Positions 56,266 through 64,000 of a stretch of DNA of 64,000 nt are shown here, one piece after another. The notes under the pieces are model-generated. The model was not told the origin of the DNA. It saw nothing but the letters and a program-made list of their open reading frames with translations, and ran no database searches. Origin of the DNA: Pseudoalteromonas distincta. Lineage in GTDB: Bacteria; Pseudomonadota; Gammaproteobacteria; Enterobacterales; Alteromonadaceae. The number at the start of each line of letters is the position of its first letter. The stretch's first letter is position 1. The translations under genes and the position numbers were made by a program. The DNA lies in the NCBI RefSeq assembly GCF_000814675.1, contig NZ_JWIG01000001.1, positions 322,471 to 386,470 of the forward strand. The letters run 5' to 3'.

Positions 56266-56770
56266 CATGCCCCTTTATGAATTTATTATTTCGCAACCAC
56301 CCTTTTAGTTTATACAAACCTAAAAAATCTTTGTTTATAAAAAATATAGCTACCATCATAAAGTCGGCTAAATTAACAACAATTGAATAAAAAAACCAAA
56401 ACCACCAAGGTTCGTAATTATTAAAAACTGACACATCTATATACATACCAAGAAATAATGATGAGTTTATAATCAACCCTAACAACAAGTAGATCGATAT
56501 AAGATTTTTAATAATGAACAACCTTAAAATAATAATGGCGAAAATAGTTGTTATATCAAACAAAAAGAGCTGAAGATACGATATGTGTTGTATATCTATA
56601 AACAGGCTTGAGGAGTAAGAAATTGACATAACCAACGATAACCATACAGCTTCTTTTTTAGGTGTGTTAATACTTACAACTAGTGAGTACAAAAAAGCCA
56701 TTAAAAAGCCCCACTGTACAAATACACCTATGTAAAAAGAAATTGCTGGATTAACTAGAATATTATCCAT
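56258..56770 (-). CDS. Tandem paralogous membrane protein, third copy (family unknown)
   Basis: A 170-residue membrane protein: FVQWGFLMAFLYSLVVSINTPKK, ISYSSSLFID, LFDITTI, LLLGLIINSSLFLGMYID, NNYEPWWFWFFYSI, FINKDFLGLYKLKGWL. The 'YEPWWFW' aromatic box is shared with the first and second copies rather than the later ones. It overlaps the second copy by 8 bases and the fourth by up to 11. No ribosome-binding site is visible, in keeping with coupled translation. Confidence 0.86.
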   Translation of the reverse strand: MDNILVNPAISFYIGVFVQWGFLMAFLYSLVVSINTPKKEAVWLSLVMSISYSSSLFIDIQHISYLQLFLFDITTIFAIIILRLFIIKNLISIYLLLGLIINSSLFLGMYIDVSVFNNYEPWWFWFFYSIVVNLADFMMVAIFFINKDFLGLYKLKGWLRNNKFIKGHDG

Positions 56771-57221
56771 TATTTTTGAGATTCTTATTGAATACTAGTG
56801 ACAGAATCATTAAAACATCGAACATATTTACACCGATAGAGTAAACACTCCAATACCACCAAGGCTCATAGTTATATAAGACGTATAGATCGTAATGTAA
56901 TATTAAGGTGAGTACAGCATTTATTATTAACGCAAAGATGATGAAGTGAAAAGCTATAGAGCGGTGAAGTACTTTAAAGTACTCTAAAATTAACAAAGCT
57001 AAAATTGTAATAAAATCGTAGAGCGCCGAGTTTAAATATAGACTTTCTAATAAGTCTATATAACCACTAAAAACATATGAACAGAGCATAAGCGTAGATA
57101 AATAAACAGGAGACTTATTTTCTTTATTTATCGCAGAGGTCAAACAATACAGGAAGGCCATTAAAAAACCCCACTGAGTGAAGGCTTTTACATAAACCAT
57201 GAGGGGTTCAGTAACGTACAT
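56763..57221 (-). CDS. Tandem paralogous membrane protein, second and shortest copy (family unknown)
   Basis: At 152 residues the shortest copy: FTQWGFLMAFLYCLTSAINKENK, CSYVFSGYID, YDFITI, ALIINAVLTLILHYD, YNYEPWWYWSVYSIG, then VFNKNLKNNG. It ends where the others carry the NKDFLGL tail and basic extension, so the C-terminal cytoplasmic segment is missing. It starts 5 bases after the first copy and overlaps the third copy by 8 bases. Whether the short tail reflects truncation or specialisation is not known. Confidence 0.82.
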   Translation of the reverse strand: MYVTEPLMVYVKAFTQWGFLMAFLYCLTSAINKENKSPVYLSTLMLCSYVFSGYIDLLESLYLNSALYDFITILALLILEYFKVLHRSIAFHFIIFALIINAVLTLILHYDLYVLYNYEPWWYWSVYSIGVNMFDVLMILSLVFNKNLKNNG

Positions 57222-57226
57222 TTGAA

Positions 57227-57760
57227 CTAGGTTACTTTGTTGGTATCGTTAGACTTGAAGTAACTGAGGGTTTTGTTCTTTAACTTATGAAGCCCTAAAA
57301 AGTCTCTATCTACTATTAATGATACAACCATTAATATATCGATAATATTTATAGTGAACTGATAGAGGCTCCAAAACCACCAAGGTTCGAGGTTCTCATA
57401 AAAATAAACATCTAAGTACATCAAAATAAAAAAGGTAGTGTTAATAAAAAGGCCGATTAACAAGTACAAAAAAGAGGGAGTCGTTTTCTTTATCACAAAA
57501 AATAGAGTTGTAAGAAAAGAGATTGTGACTATGTCGTGTAAAGCCCAGTCAAGATAGGTTGTTTGATAATAGGAAAGCCAAGTATAAAAATAATCTGTCG
57601 CAGTATAAGATACCATCATAACGAATGAACTGAGTAATAAAGTCGTCTTTCTTTTAACGCCTAGGCTATATACAAAAATATTGAAAAAGAAGGCCATTAA
57701 AAAAGCCCACATAACAAAAGCTGATAATGAAAAAAGACCAAAGAACTCAGTTAAAAACAT
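57227..57760 (-). CDS. Tandem paralogous membrane protein, first copy (family unknown)
   Basis: The first and most divergent copy, 177 residues: FVMWAFLMAFFFNIFVYSLG, MMVSYTATDYFYTWLSYYQ, HDIVTI, FLYLLIGLFINTTFFILMYLD, LEPWWFWSLYQF, IVDRDFLGLHKLKNK, then a charged tail. The usual SINxxxK loop is replaced by YSLGVKRK. AAGGTATTGA before the ATG is the clearest ribosome-binding site in the array, so translation of the whole block may enter here. It begins 14 bases after the stop of the small upstream gene. Confidence 0.85.
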   Translation of the reverse strand: MFLTEFFGLFSLSAFVMWAFLMAFFFNIFVYSLGVKRKTTLLLSSFVMMVSYTATDYFYTWLSYYQTTYLDWALHDIVTISFLTTLFFVIKKTTPSFLYLLIGLFINTTFFILMYLDVYFYENLEPWWFWSLYQFTINIIDILMVVSLIVDRDFLGLHKLKNKTLSYFKSNDTNKVT

Positions 57761-57774
57761 TCAATACCTTACAT

Positions 57775-57975
57775 TTATTTAGGTTTCTGGCCTGAAAGAA
57801 TAGAACCACCACCACGCTGCAATTCATTACTCGCAGCAGTCATCGCTTCTTGTGAGATGCTTACTGTATCAGATTGTAGGGTTTTAGGGCTAGCAGTTTG
57901 TTCCATTGCAGGCTTTAATTGTTGTGTTTTGTTGTATGCTTGCATTTGTAATTGGCTATTAGCTGAAACTTGCAT
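57775..57975 (-). CDS. Small hypothetical protein preceding the membrane-protein array
   Basis: A 66-residue, Gln- and Ser-rich, soluble protein: MQVSANSQLQMQAYNKTQQ, then SDTVSISQEAMTAASNELQR and a Gly-rich end GGGSILSGQKPK. The SDTVSISQEA stretch recalls short motifs of small flagellar-type and other Alteromonadales hypotheticals, but I cannot assign a family. The frame opens at 58029; AAGGA lies 8 bases before the ATG at 57973-57975, so that start is preferred. It is 14 bases upstream of the first array gene and probably leads the operon. Confidence 0.68.
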   Translation of the reverse strand: MQVSANSQLQMQAYNKTQQLKPAMEQTASPKTLQSDTVSISQEAMTAASNELQRGGGSILSGQKPK

Positions 57976-58188
57976 GTGATTGATCCTTATAAAAGTTTTA
58001 ATTATATTTGGTGCAACTTTTAACCACATTATTATGTAGATAAATGCATTACCTGTTTTAAGCAGTGATAGCTATTTTGCTACCTATCTAATACATAGCA
58101 ACCAATGTGCCAACTTTTTTTGACACATTAAAATTCACTCAAAAAATATAACCCAACCAAACAACTCCGACCAGTTTACTGCAAATAT

Positions 58189-58221
58189 AAAAAAACGCAC
58201 AGGGATAACCGTACGTTTTTT
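58189..58221 (-). terminator. Terminator of the arginine operon
   Basis: On the minus strand AAAAAACGTAC pairs with GTGCGTTTTTT (one U-G pair; positions 58211-58221 and 58190-58200) and is followed by a continuing T-run to 58189. It lies 14 bases after the argH stop and upstream of the small-gene/array promoter. Confidence 0.8.
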
Positions 58222-58234
58222 GTATCCAGGGAGT

Positions 58235-60100
58235 TTAAGCTACGTATTTACACGGGATCTCCGCACGTGTACTTAGCTTCAAAATATATTCCATTGCTAC
58301 TTCGTCACAATTTTCTTTACGAAGGCAAAGTTCACAATCTTTCATTACTTTTTCAGGCAAAGAGTCTTTGCTACAAAAAGTAAAACGCTGTTGTTCAAAA
58401 AAATCGGGTACACGGGTCAATACAATAACTCGGTTAAGTGCCAATTTTTTGGCTTTAGCAAGTAGGTGCTCTACAAGCTGTCTACCCTGCCCCGTCACTT
58501 TACTTTTTGGGTCTATACCCAATGAGCGTATTTCAGCAAGGCCGGTATCGTAAATGTATAACGATGCACAACCTGACACTTTTCCATTTATTTCAGTAAC
58601 TGCAAACTCGTTAATAGAGTGCACCATATCGCTTTTTGCACGAGGTAGGTTTTCGCCTACCGTTGCCCAATGCTGTATAAGTGTGGCAATTGCCTCTACA
58701 TCATCTAAATTTGCATCACGTACCGTTATTTGCTGTTTTTTTTTGGCTTCTTTAACAGCATTAGTTACTTGCTCAATAGACGTCCCACCAAGCGCTTGAC
58801 GCGCTTTTATACACGCATCAATTTCAAGTACTGGGTAAACATCGTTTTCAAATACAGTGTTTACTGATTTGTACTGCTCAAGTGATAGCTCCTCAAGCGT
58901 TTTACCTTCGCTAATCGCAAGCTGTACAAGTACACCCACAATGTGATGCCCTTCTCTAAATGGCACACCTTTAGCAACTAAGTAATCTGCAAGTTCGGTG
59001 GCATTAGCGTGGCCGCCTTTTGCCGCTGCTAACGTTTTATCGCCATTTACTTTTACGCCTTTAATACATGCTTGCGCCATATGAATACATGCAAGCCATG
59101 TTGGCATAGCGTCAAACAGACCTTCTTTGTCTTCTTGCATATCTTTATTGTATGCAAGTGGCAGTGCCTTTAATGTCATCATCATAGCGCTAAATGCACC
59201 AAATACACGTCCGGTTTTACCGCGAATAAGCTCGAGTGCATCAGGATTTTTTTTCTGAGGCATGAGCGATGAGCCTGACGTGACGTTATCAGCAAGCTCT
59301 ATAAATCCGGCTTCACCCGAATTATAAAAAATCAGATCTTCAGACATACGAGATAAGTGAATCATCGAAATAGACGCACAACTTAAAAGATCTAACACGA
59401 AGTCACGATCAGATACGCCATCAAGGCTATTTTTTGTAGCCGCTGTAAAACCTAATCCGTGGGCTAATGCTTGGCGATCAATCGGATAAGCTGTACCTGC
59501 TAATGCACCACTGCCTAATGGGCAAAAATTCATGCGCGCTTTAGCATCTTGCAGGCGGCTTTCATCGCGCTCTAGCATTTCTACATACGCCATACACCAG
59601 TGGCTAAACAATACTGGTTGTGCGCGCTGTAAATGCGTGTAACCTGGCAATATTGTGCCAAGCTCTCGTTCTGCAAGCGCTACAAATTCGCCTTTTAGCT
59701 GTGCAATGGCATCTAATAAATGATCGGCTGTATCACGGCACCATAGTCTAAAATCGGTGGCAACTTGGTCATTACGGCTTCGGCCTGTATGTAATTTTTT
59801 AGCTAAATCACCTACTTTTTCAATTAGAGCAGCTTCAACGTGTGAATGAATATCTTCTGCACCTGAAGTAGCAACTGATTGTGGATCAGCTTTAACTTCT
59901 TCAAGTAGCTCATTTAATGCAGCAACTAATTTTGTATGCTCATCACTTGAAAGTACATTTACCTGTTCAAGTGCACCTGCCCATGCCACAGAGCCAATAA
60001 TATCTTGCTCTGCTAACTGGTAGTCAAAGGGAAGAGAGTCGTTAAATTGCTTAAACGCCTCATCTGGACCCGTAGAAAAACGTCCGCCCCATAATGCCAT
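58235..60100 (-). CDS. argH: Argininosuccinate lyase fused to an N-acetyltransferase domain, ArgH(A)
   Basis: A 621-residue bifunctional protein. Residues 1 to about 455 are argininosuccinate lyase ([33 protein letters not shown], signature [19 protein letters not shown] in landmark form). After [19 protein letters not shown] a GNAT domain follows (about 470-610), with the acetyl-CoA-binding region [21 protein letters not shown] and [11 protein letters not shown]. The same ArgH(A) fusion is described in Moritella and other marine gammaproteobacteria, where the added domain acetylates glutamate as the first arginine step. GGAGAG precedes the ATG. It is the last gene of the operon, 51 bases after argG. 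Confidence 0.95.
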   Translation of the reverse strand: MALWGGRFSTGPDEAFKQFNDSLPFDYQLAEQDIIGSVAWAGALEQVNVLSSDEHTKLVAALNELLEEVKADPQSVATSGAEDIHSHVEAALIEKVGDLAKKLHTGRSRNDQVATDFRLWCRDTADHLLDAIAQLKGEFVALAERELGTILPGYTHLQRAQPVLFSHWCMAYVEMLERDESRLQDAKARMNFCPLGSGALAGTAYPIDRQALAHGLGFTAATKNSLDGVSDRDFVLDLLSCASISMIHLSRMSEDLIFYNSGEAGFIELADNVTSGSSLMPQKKNPDALELIRGKTGRVFGAFSAMMMTLKALPLAYNKDMQEDKEGLFDAMPTWLACIHMAQACIKGVKVNGDKTLAAAKGGHANATELADYLVAKGVPFREGHHIVGVLVQLAISEGKTLEELSLEQYKSVNTVFENDVYPVLEIDACIKARQALGGTSIEQVTNAVKEAKKKQQITVRDANLDDVEAIATLIQHWATVGENLPRAKSDMVHSINEFAVTEINGKVSGCASLYIYDTGLAEIRSLGIDPKSKVTGQGRQLVEHLLAKAKKLALNRVIVLTRVPDFFEQQRFTFCSKDSLPEKVMKDCELCLRKENCDEVAMEYILKLSTRAEIPCKYVA

Positions 60101-60151
60101 GAAATCTCTCCAAACCCTGTAGTGCCCCTTTTATAAGGGGCTATAAATAAT

Positions 60152-61354
60152 TTACTTTTTAGCCAATGCTGAAATTCTGCTTGAAAGCGAGAATAAACGA
60201 ATAAAGCCTTCAGCGTGTGACTGGTCATACACATCATCTTCACCAAATGTAGCAAATGCTTCGCTGTATAAGCTATTTGGTGATTGCTTTTGAACCGCAG
60301 TTACTTGACCTTTATATAGCTTAAGTACCACTTCACCTGTTGCCACTTTAGAAAGTGCTTCTGCACCGGCTAAAATAGAATCTTTAAGTGGTGTAAACCA
60401 ACGTCCGTCGTACACTAAATGTGAAAATTCACCACCTAGTACTTCTTTCCATTTACGGCTTGCTTTATCAAGCACTAGCTCGTCAATGGCTTGAAGCGCA
60501 GCCATAATTACTGTGCCACCTGGTGTTTCATAACAACCGCGTGACTTCATACCAACTAAACGGTTTTCTACAATATCAACACGTCCAACGCCATGAGGCG
60601 ATGCAATATCGTTTAATTTAACTAAACAGTCATATGGTTTAAGTTCTTCGCCATTTACAGCAACTACTTCGCCTTCAACAACTTTTAAAGTTACTAGTTC
60701 TGATTTATCAGGTGCTTGCTCTGGAGAGTTAGTCCAAGTCCATACTTGCTCAGTTGGTTGGCACCATGGATCTTCAAGCTCACCACCTTCGTGCGAAATA
60801 TGCCAAGCGTTAGCATCACGGCTATAAATTTTTGTAGCAGATGCTGAACACGGAATGTCACGCTCTGCTAAGTAATCAAGTAATGATTCACGACTCGATA
60901 AGTCCCACTCACGCCATGGCGCAATTACTTTTAAATCTGGAGCAAGGGCTGCAAAACATGATTCAAAACGAACTTGGTCATTACCTTTACCAGTACAACC
61001 ATGAGAAAGTGCATCAGCACCTACTTTACGTGCAATTTCAACTTGTGCTTTAGCAATAATAGGACGCGCCATAGACGTACCTAGTAAATAAGTACCTTCG
61101 TAAATCGAGCCCGTTTTAAGTGTTGGATAAATGTAATCACTTACCATTTCATCTTTTAAATCAACTACGTAACATTCTGAAGCACCTGAAGCGATTGCTT
61201 TAGCTTCTACGCCTTCAAGTTCTTCTGCGCCTTGACCTACATCCGCTACAAACGCAACAACTTCACAACCGTAGTTTTCTTTTAACCATGGCACGATAGC
61301 CGATGTATCAAGACCACCTGAATAGGCTAAAACGACTTTTTTAATTGAACTCAT
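60152..61354 (-). CDS. argG: Argininosuccinate synthase
   Basis: ArgG joins citrulline and aspartate with ATP to give argininosuccinate. The 400 residues begin [20 protein letters not shown] with the PP-loop, and contain [33 protein letters not shown] and the C-terminal [24 protein letters not shown] precedes the ATG. Its first four bases overlap the argF stop (ATGA). It belongs to the short type-1 ArgG group (about 400 residues), not the longer E. coli type. Confidence 0.97.
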   Translation of the reverse strand: MSSIKKVVLAYSGGLDTSAIVPWLKENYGCEVVAFVADVGQGAEELEGVEAKAIASGASECYVVDLKDEMVSDYIYPTLKTGSIYEGTYLLGTSMARPIIAKAQVEIARKVGADALSHGCTGKGNDQVRFESCFAALAPDLKVIAPWREWDLSSRESLLDYLAERDIPCSASATKIYSRDANAWHISHEGGELEDPWCQPTEQVWTWTNSPEQAPDKSELVTLKVVEGEVVAVNGEELKPYDCLVKLNDIASPHGVGRVDIVENRLVGMKSRGCYETPGGTVIMAALQAIDELVLDKASRKWKEVLGGEFSHLVYDGRWFTPLKDSILAGAEALSKVATGEVVLKLYKGQVTAVQKQSPNSLYSEAFATFGEDDVYDQSHAEGFIRLFSLSSRISALAKK

Positions 61355-62283
61355 AGGTGTTCCTTAACAAAATTTGGATTTAGTAATGTAACTAGCAAAG
61401 CATTTTGCGCGTGCATGCGATTCTCTGCTTGTTGAATAATTTTCGATGCTGGACCATCCATTACCTCAGAGGTAATTTCAAATTCACGGTGTGCCGGTTG
61501 GCAATGTAATACCGTAGTTGCACCTGTTTGATCTAGCAATGCCTGATTTAATTGATAAGGCATATATTTTTCTTTAACTTGCTCAAGCGGTGTTGTATCA
61601 CCCATTGATACCCATGTATCTGCATATACAACGTTTGCACCAACAGCCGCTTCAACACGGTCACTTACCATCACTGATGCGCCATTCATTGCCGCTATTT
61701 GCTCTGCCTTTTTAAGGATTTGCGAGTCAGGCGAGCTGCCTTTCGGCGTTACAGCAACAAAATCAGTGCCAAGCGTTGCCGCTAAAAGCATTAATGAATG
61801 AGTTACATTGTTGCCCTCACCTAAGTAAGCCACTTTAAGCTCGCTCACATCGCCGTGAACTTCTTGAAGCGTTAAAAAGTCAGCAAGAGCTTGGCATGGG
61901 TGGTATAAATCACACAAACTATTTACTACCGGTACTGATGCGTATTCACCTAATGTAGTTAATGTGCTGTGCTGATTTACGCGTGCAACAATACCATCAG
62001 CCCAAGTAGAAATATTAAGTGCGAAATCTTTAATTGATTCACGTGCACCCATAGCGCCATTTTGCTGATCTAAATAAACTGCATGGCCACCAAGGCGGTT
62101 AATACCTATATCAAACGATAAGCGAGTACGTAAACTTTGTTTTTCAAACAATGTTACGATTGATTTTCCCGCTAATACATTGCTGTATTTTTCTGGTTTT
62201 GCTTTTATATCTTGCGCTAACTTTAATAAATTAAGTGCGCCTTCTTGGTCTAACTCTAAACCCGTTAAAAAATTCTCAAACAT
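61351..62283 (-). CDS. argF: Ornithine carbamoyltransferase
   Basis: ArgF carbamoylates ornithine to citrulline. The 310 residues show the carbamoyl-phosphate loop [35 protein letters not shown]-type strand ([12 protein letters not shown]) and WVSMGD. The otherwise near-universal ornithine-binding motif HCLP reads HCQP here (His260-Cys261-Gln262-Pro263 in [11 protein letters not shown]), seen directly in the DNA as a CAA codon at 61498-61500. The frame opens at 62316 inside argB, but AGGT lies 5 bases before the ATG at 62281-62283, which is preferred. A 7-base gap follows argB. Confidence 0.95.
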   Translation of the reverse strand: MFENFLTGLELDQEGALNLLKLAQDIKAKPEKYSNVLAGKSIVTLFEKQSLRTRLSFDIGINRLGGHAVYLDQQNGAMGARESIKDFALNISTWADGIVARVNQHSTLTTLGEYASVPVVNSLCDLYHPCQALADFLTLQEVHGDVSELKVAYLGEGNNVTHSLMLLAATLGTDFVAVTPKGSSPDSQILKKAEQIAAMNGASVMVSDRVEAAVGANVVYADTWVSMGDTTPLEQVKEKYMPYQLNQALLDQTGATTVLHCQPAHREFEITSEVMDGPASKIIQQAENRMHAQNALLVTLLNPNFVKEHL

Positions 62284-62290
62284 AATAAAC

Positions 62291-63058
62291 CTATGGTGTA
62301 ATCTTAGTTCCGACATGCTCGCCTTGTAGCAGAGCAGTTAAATTTTCTGGCTTTTGCCAGCTGGAAATATACACACCGCGTCGTAAATGTTGGGCAGCGT
62401 GAAGGCTGGTCTTAACTTTGACCTCCATCCCGCCCACAATTACTCCATTTGTAATTAAAGTATCAATGTGTTTTGTGTCAAGTTGATGTAACGGCTGTTT
62501 ATTTTCGTCAAGCACTGCTTCAACATCCGTCATAAAAATAAGCTCAGCATTTAAGTTACTAGCAATAGCCGCTGCTGCTTCATCTGCATTTACGTTGTAC
62601 CAAAGCCCTTGCTCATCAAAGCCTATAGAGCTAACAATGGGTAGGCGACCGATTTTAAGTAAATCATTAACAATAGAATCGTCGTTGCTTTTACATTTAC
62701 CCACTAAGCAAAGCGCTTTTAGCTTTTGAGTTGCAGTAACACCTGCCTCAAAAAGGCTTAAGCCGACAGGCTTGTGCCCTGCACTAATAGCTTGAGTCAT
62801 TAATTGTTTATTAGCGCAACCTGCAAGGGCACCCACTATATAAGGCATTTGCTCTGCTGGACTAATACGTAAACCTTGGTGTTTAGCACTAGCAAAACCC
62901 GCTTGCTTTAGCCATGTATCAACTAAAGCGCCACCGCCATGAACAATGACAAACTCATCATTTTTTTGCTCGCTTAGCACGTCAAATAACGCTTTGGCTG
63001 CATTTTCTGTATTAAGTACTGCACCACCGAGTTTAATAACCCACGTTTTTTTACTCAT
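62291..63058 (-). CDS. argB: Acetylglutamate kinase
   Basis: ArgB phosphorylates N-acetylglutamate. The 255 residues (E. coli 258) start with VIKLGGAVLNTENAAKALF and contain the FVIVHGGGALVDTWLK nucleotide-binding loop, NVNADEAAAAIASNLNAEL and the C-terminal MEVKVKTSLHAAQHLRRGVYI. The short form without the N-terminal helix predicts an enzyme not feedback-inhibited by arginine, the control then probably falling on the acetylation step. Its start immediately abuts the argC stop codon. Confidence 0.96.
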   Translation of the reverse strand: MSKKTWVIKLGGAVLNTENAAKALFDVLSEQKNDEFVIVHGGGALVDTWLKQAGFASAKHQGLRISPAEQMPYIVGALAGCANKQLMTQAISAGHKPVGLSLFEAGVTATQKLKALCLVGKCKSNDDSIVNDLLKIGRLPIVSSIGFDEQGLWYNVNADEAAAAIASNLNAELIFMTDVEAVLDENKQPLHQLDTKHIDTLITNGVIVGGMEVKVKTSLHAAQHLRRGVYISSWQKPENLTALLQGEHVGTKITP

Positions 63059-64000
63059 TTAAAACGCTCCTTTTAAGCCCGTAGTGTGATCTAAATTCAT
63101 AGAAATATTAATACACTGCAAAGCTTGTCCAGCAGCGCCTTTTAATAAGTTATCAATGGCAGACATTACAATTAACTGCGTGCCTTGTTGCTGCCAACCA
63201 ATATCAACAAATGGCTGCTTAGCTACACCTTTAATTGAAGGTACTTTATCGCCTAATAAACGAATTAATGGCTCGCTCGAAAGTACTTGATAAGCCGATG
63301 CAACGTTTTCCTTGGTAACGCCTGGCTTAAGCTGTACATAAATAGTTTCTAAAATACCGCGCGGAAAATTACCTAAGTGCGGTGTAAATAACACTTTGTG
63401 GCCAAGGTGTTGTTCAATTTCAGGGCCGTGGCGATGGTTAAACAAACCATAAGGTGCAAGCGACACTTCACAAAAATGTGTTCCTACACTGGCTTTACGC
63501 CCTGCGCCTGTAACGCCCGAAACCGCATTAATAATAATACTTTCGCTGCTCAATAAGCCTGCTTGCTTAAGCGGTTTTAACGCATTAAGCGCTGCTGTTG
63601 GGTAACAACCTGCAACAGCAATTAGCTTTGCATTAGCGATAGCATCATGGTTCCACTCAGCTAGACCGTAAGCCGCTTCATTTAAAAGCTCTGGATGTTG
63701 ATGCTCAAAACCATAGTAAGTAACGTAGTCGTCATTGTTTGCTAAACGATAGCCACCAGATAAATCAAATACCTTTTTACCCATAGCTAAAAATTGCGGC
63801 GCTAAATCAACACTTACCTTGTGATCGGTACATAAGCATACGTAATCAGCATCACTTTGAATGTCATCAAAAGCTGATACGCTAAGAGGAAGTAAAGGGC
63901 AGTCTAGTAAGCCAAGGTGCTCTGGGTATAAATCACTTAGCAATTTATTTTTATCTAAGCTACCCTCTGATACATAACAGCCTGTTAAAGTTAAGTTTGG
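63059..64000 (-). CDS. argC: N-acetyl-gamma-glutamyl-phosphate reductase (N terminus cut by window edge)
   Basis: ArgC reduces N-acetylglutamyl phosphate to the semialdehyde. 313 codons are visible, reading from 64000 (PNLTLTGCYVSEGSL...); only the N-terminal NADP-binding loop, which lies beyond the right edge, is missing. The catalytic cysteine is in VAGCYPTAALNALKPL, and HRHGPEIEQHLG, TPHLGNFPRGILETIYV are family hallmarks. It is the first visible gene of argC-argB-argF-argG-argH(A); the operon promoter and ARG boxes must lie beyond the window. Confidence 0.96.
   Translation of the reverse strand, partial: PNLTLTGCYVSEGSLDKNKLLSDLYPEHLGLLDCPLLPLSVSAFDDIQSDADYVCLCTDHKVSVDLAPQFLAMGKKVFDLSGGYRLANNDDYVTYYGFEHQHPELLNEAAYGLAEWNHDAIANAKLIAVAGCYPTAALNALKPLKQAGLLSSESIIINAVSGVTGAGRKASVGTHFCEVSLAPYGLFNHRHGPEIEQHLGHKVLFTPHLGNFPRGILETIYVQLKPGVTKENVASAYQVLSSEPLIRLLGDKVPSIKGVAKQPFVDIGWQQQGTQLIVMSAIDNLLKGAAGQALQCINISMNLDHTTGLKGAF

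Overview
The window is bacterial chromosome from a marine gammaproteobacterium, most likely Pseudoalteromonas or a close Alteromonadales relative. This rests on the AT-rich DNA, the protein sequences (ArgH fused to an acetyltransferase, a YciU-type DNA mimic, DUF2982 and DP-EP proteins) and the gene orders pyrG-mazG-relA-rlmD/barA, rpoE-rseABC-lepA-lepB-rnc-era-recO-pdxJ, and argCBFGH. No tRNA, rRNA, prophage, insertion sequence or CRISPR array was seen. The genus call is inference.

Layout. 1-4673 (minus): pyrG 5' part, mazG, relA (ppGpp synthesis) and rlmD. 4783-7557 (plus): the hybrid sensor kinase barA, facing pdxJ across a bidirectional terminator. 7639-16348 (minus): pdxJ, recO, era, rnc, lepB and lepA, then rseC, rseB, rseA and rpoE behind a good sigma-E promoter; a possible 206-bp MITE lies between lepA and rseC. 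16594-20416: nadB, the ygfX/sdhE pair, ygfZ and a SlyD-like isomerase. 20458-25336: a PH-like membrane protein, a DUF481 outer-membrane protein, a YciU DNA mimic, a crotonase, an LrgA/LrgB pair and an MscS channel.

25505-36184 is signalling and regulation: a membrane protein with winged helix, STAND ATPase and TPRs, followed by a DP-EP protein; a PAS-GGDEF cyclase; an Lrp-type regulator divergent from putA, with two Lrp-like sites between them; and an HD-GYP protein. 36238-41676 (minus): GspB/GspA-like proteins, two DUF1566 surface proteins (one a PKD-like lipoprotein) and two poorly known proteins. 41914-46700: an RND efflux pair and msrA. 46778-48828: a BtuB-like TonB receptor under a cobalamin riboswitch. 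48883-54674: a periplasmic solute-binding-like protein, yajQ, vanZ-like, panE-like, thiI, a TetR regulator and coaD.

54707-57975 (minus) is the least explained part: one small protein gene followed by six tightly packed paralogous genes for membrane proteins of 152-177 residues that I cannot place in a known family. It is the best candidate for an undescribed system. 58235-64000 (minus) is the arginine operon argC-argB-argF-argG-argH(A), truncated in argC by the window edge. Several starts were moved inward from the longest reading frame on the basis of ribosome-binding sites and family alignment; each case is stated in the entry.
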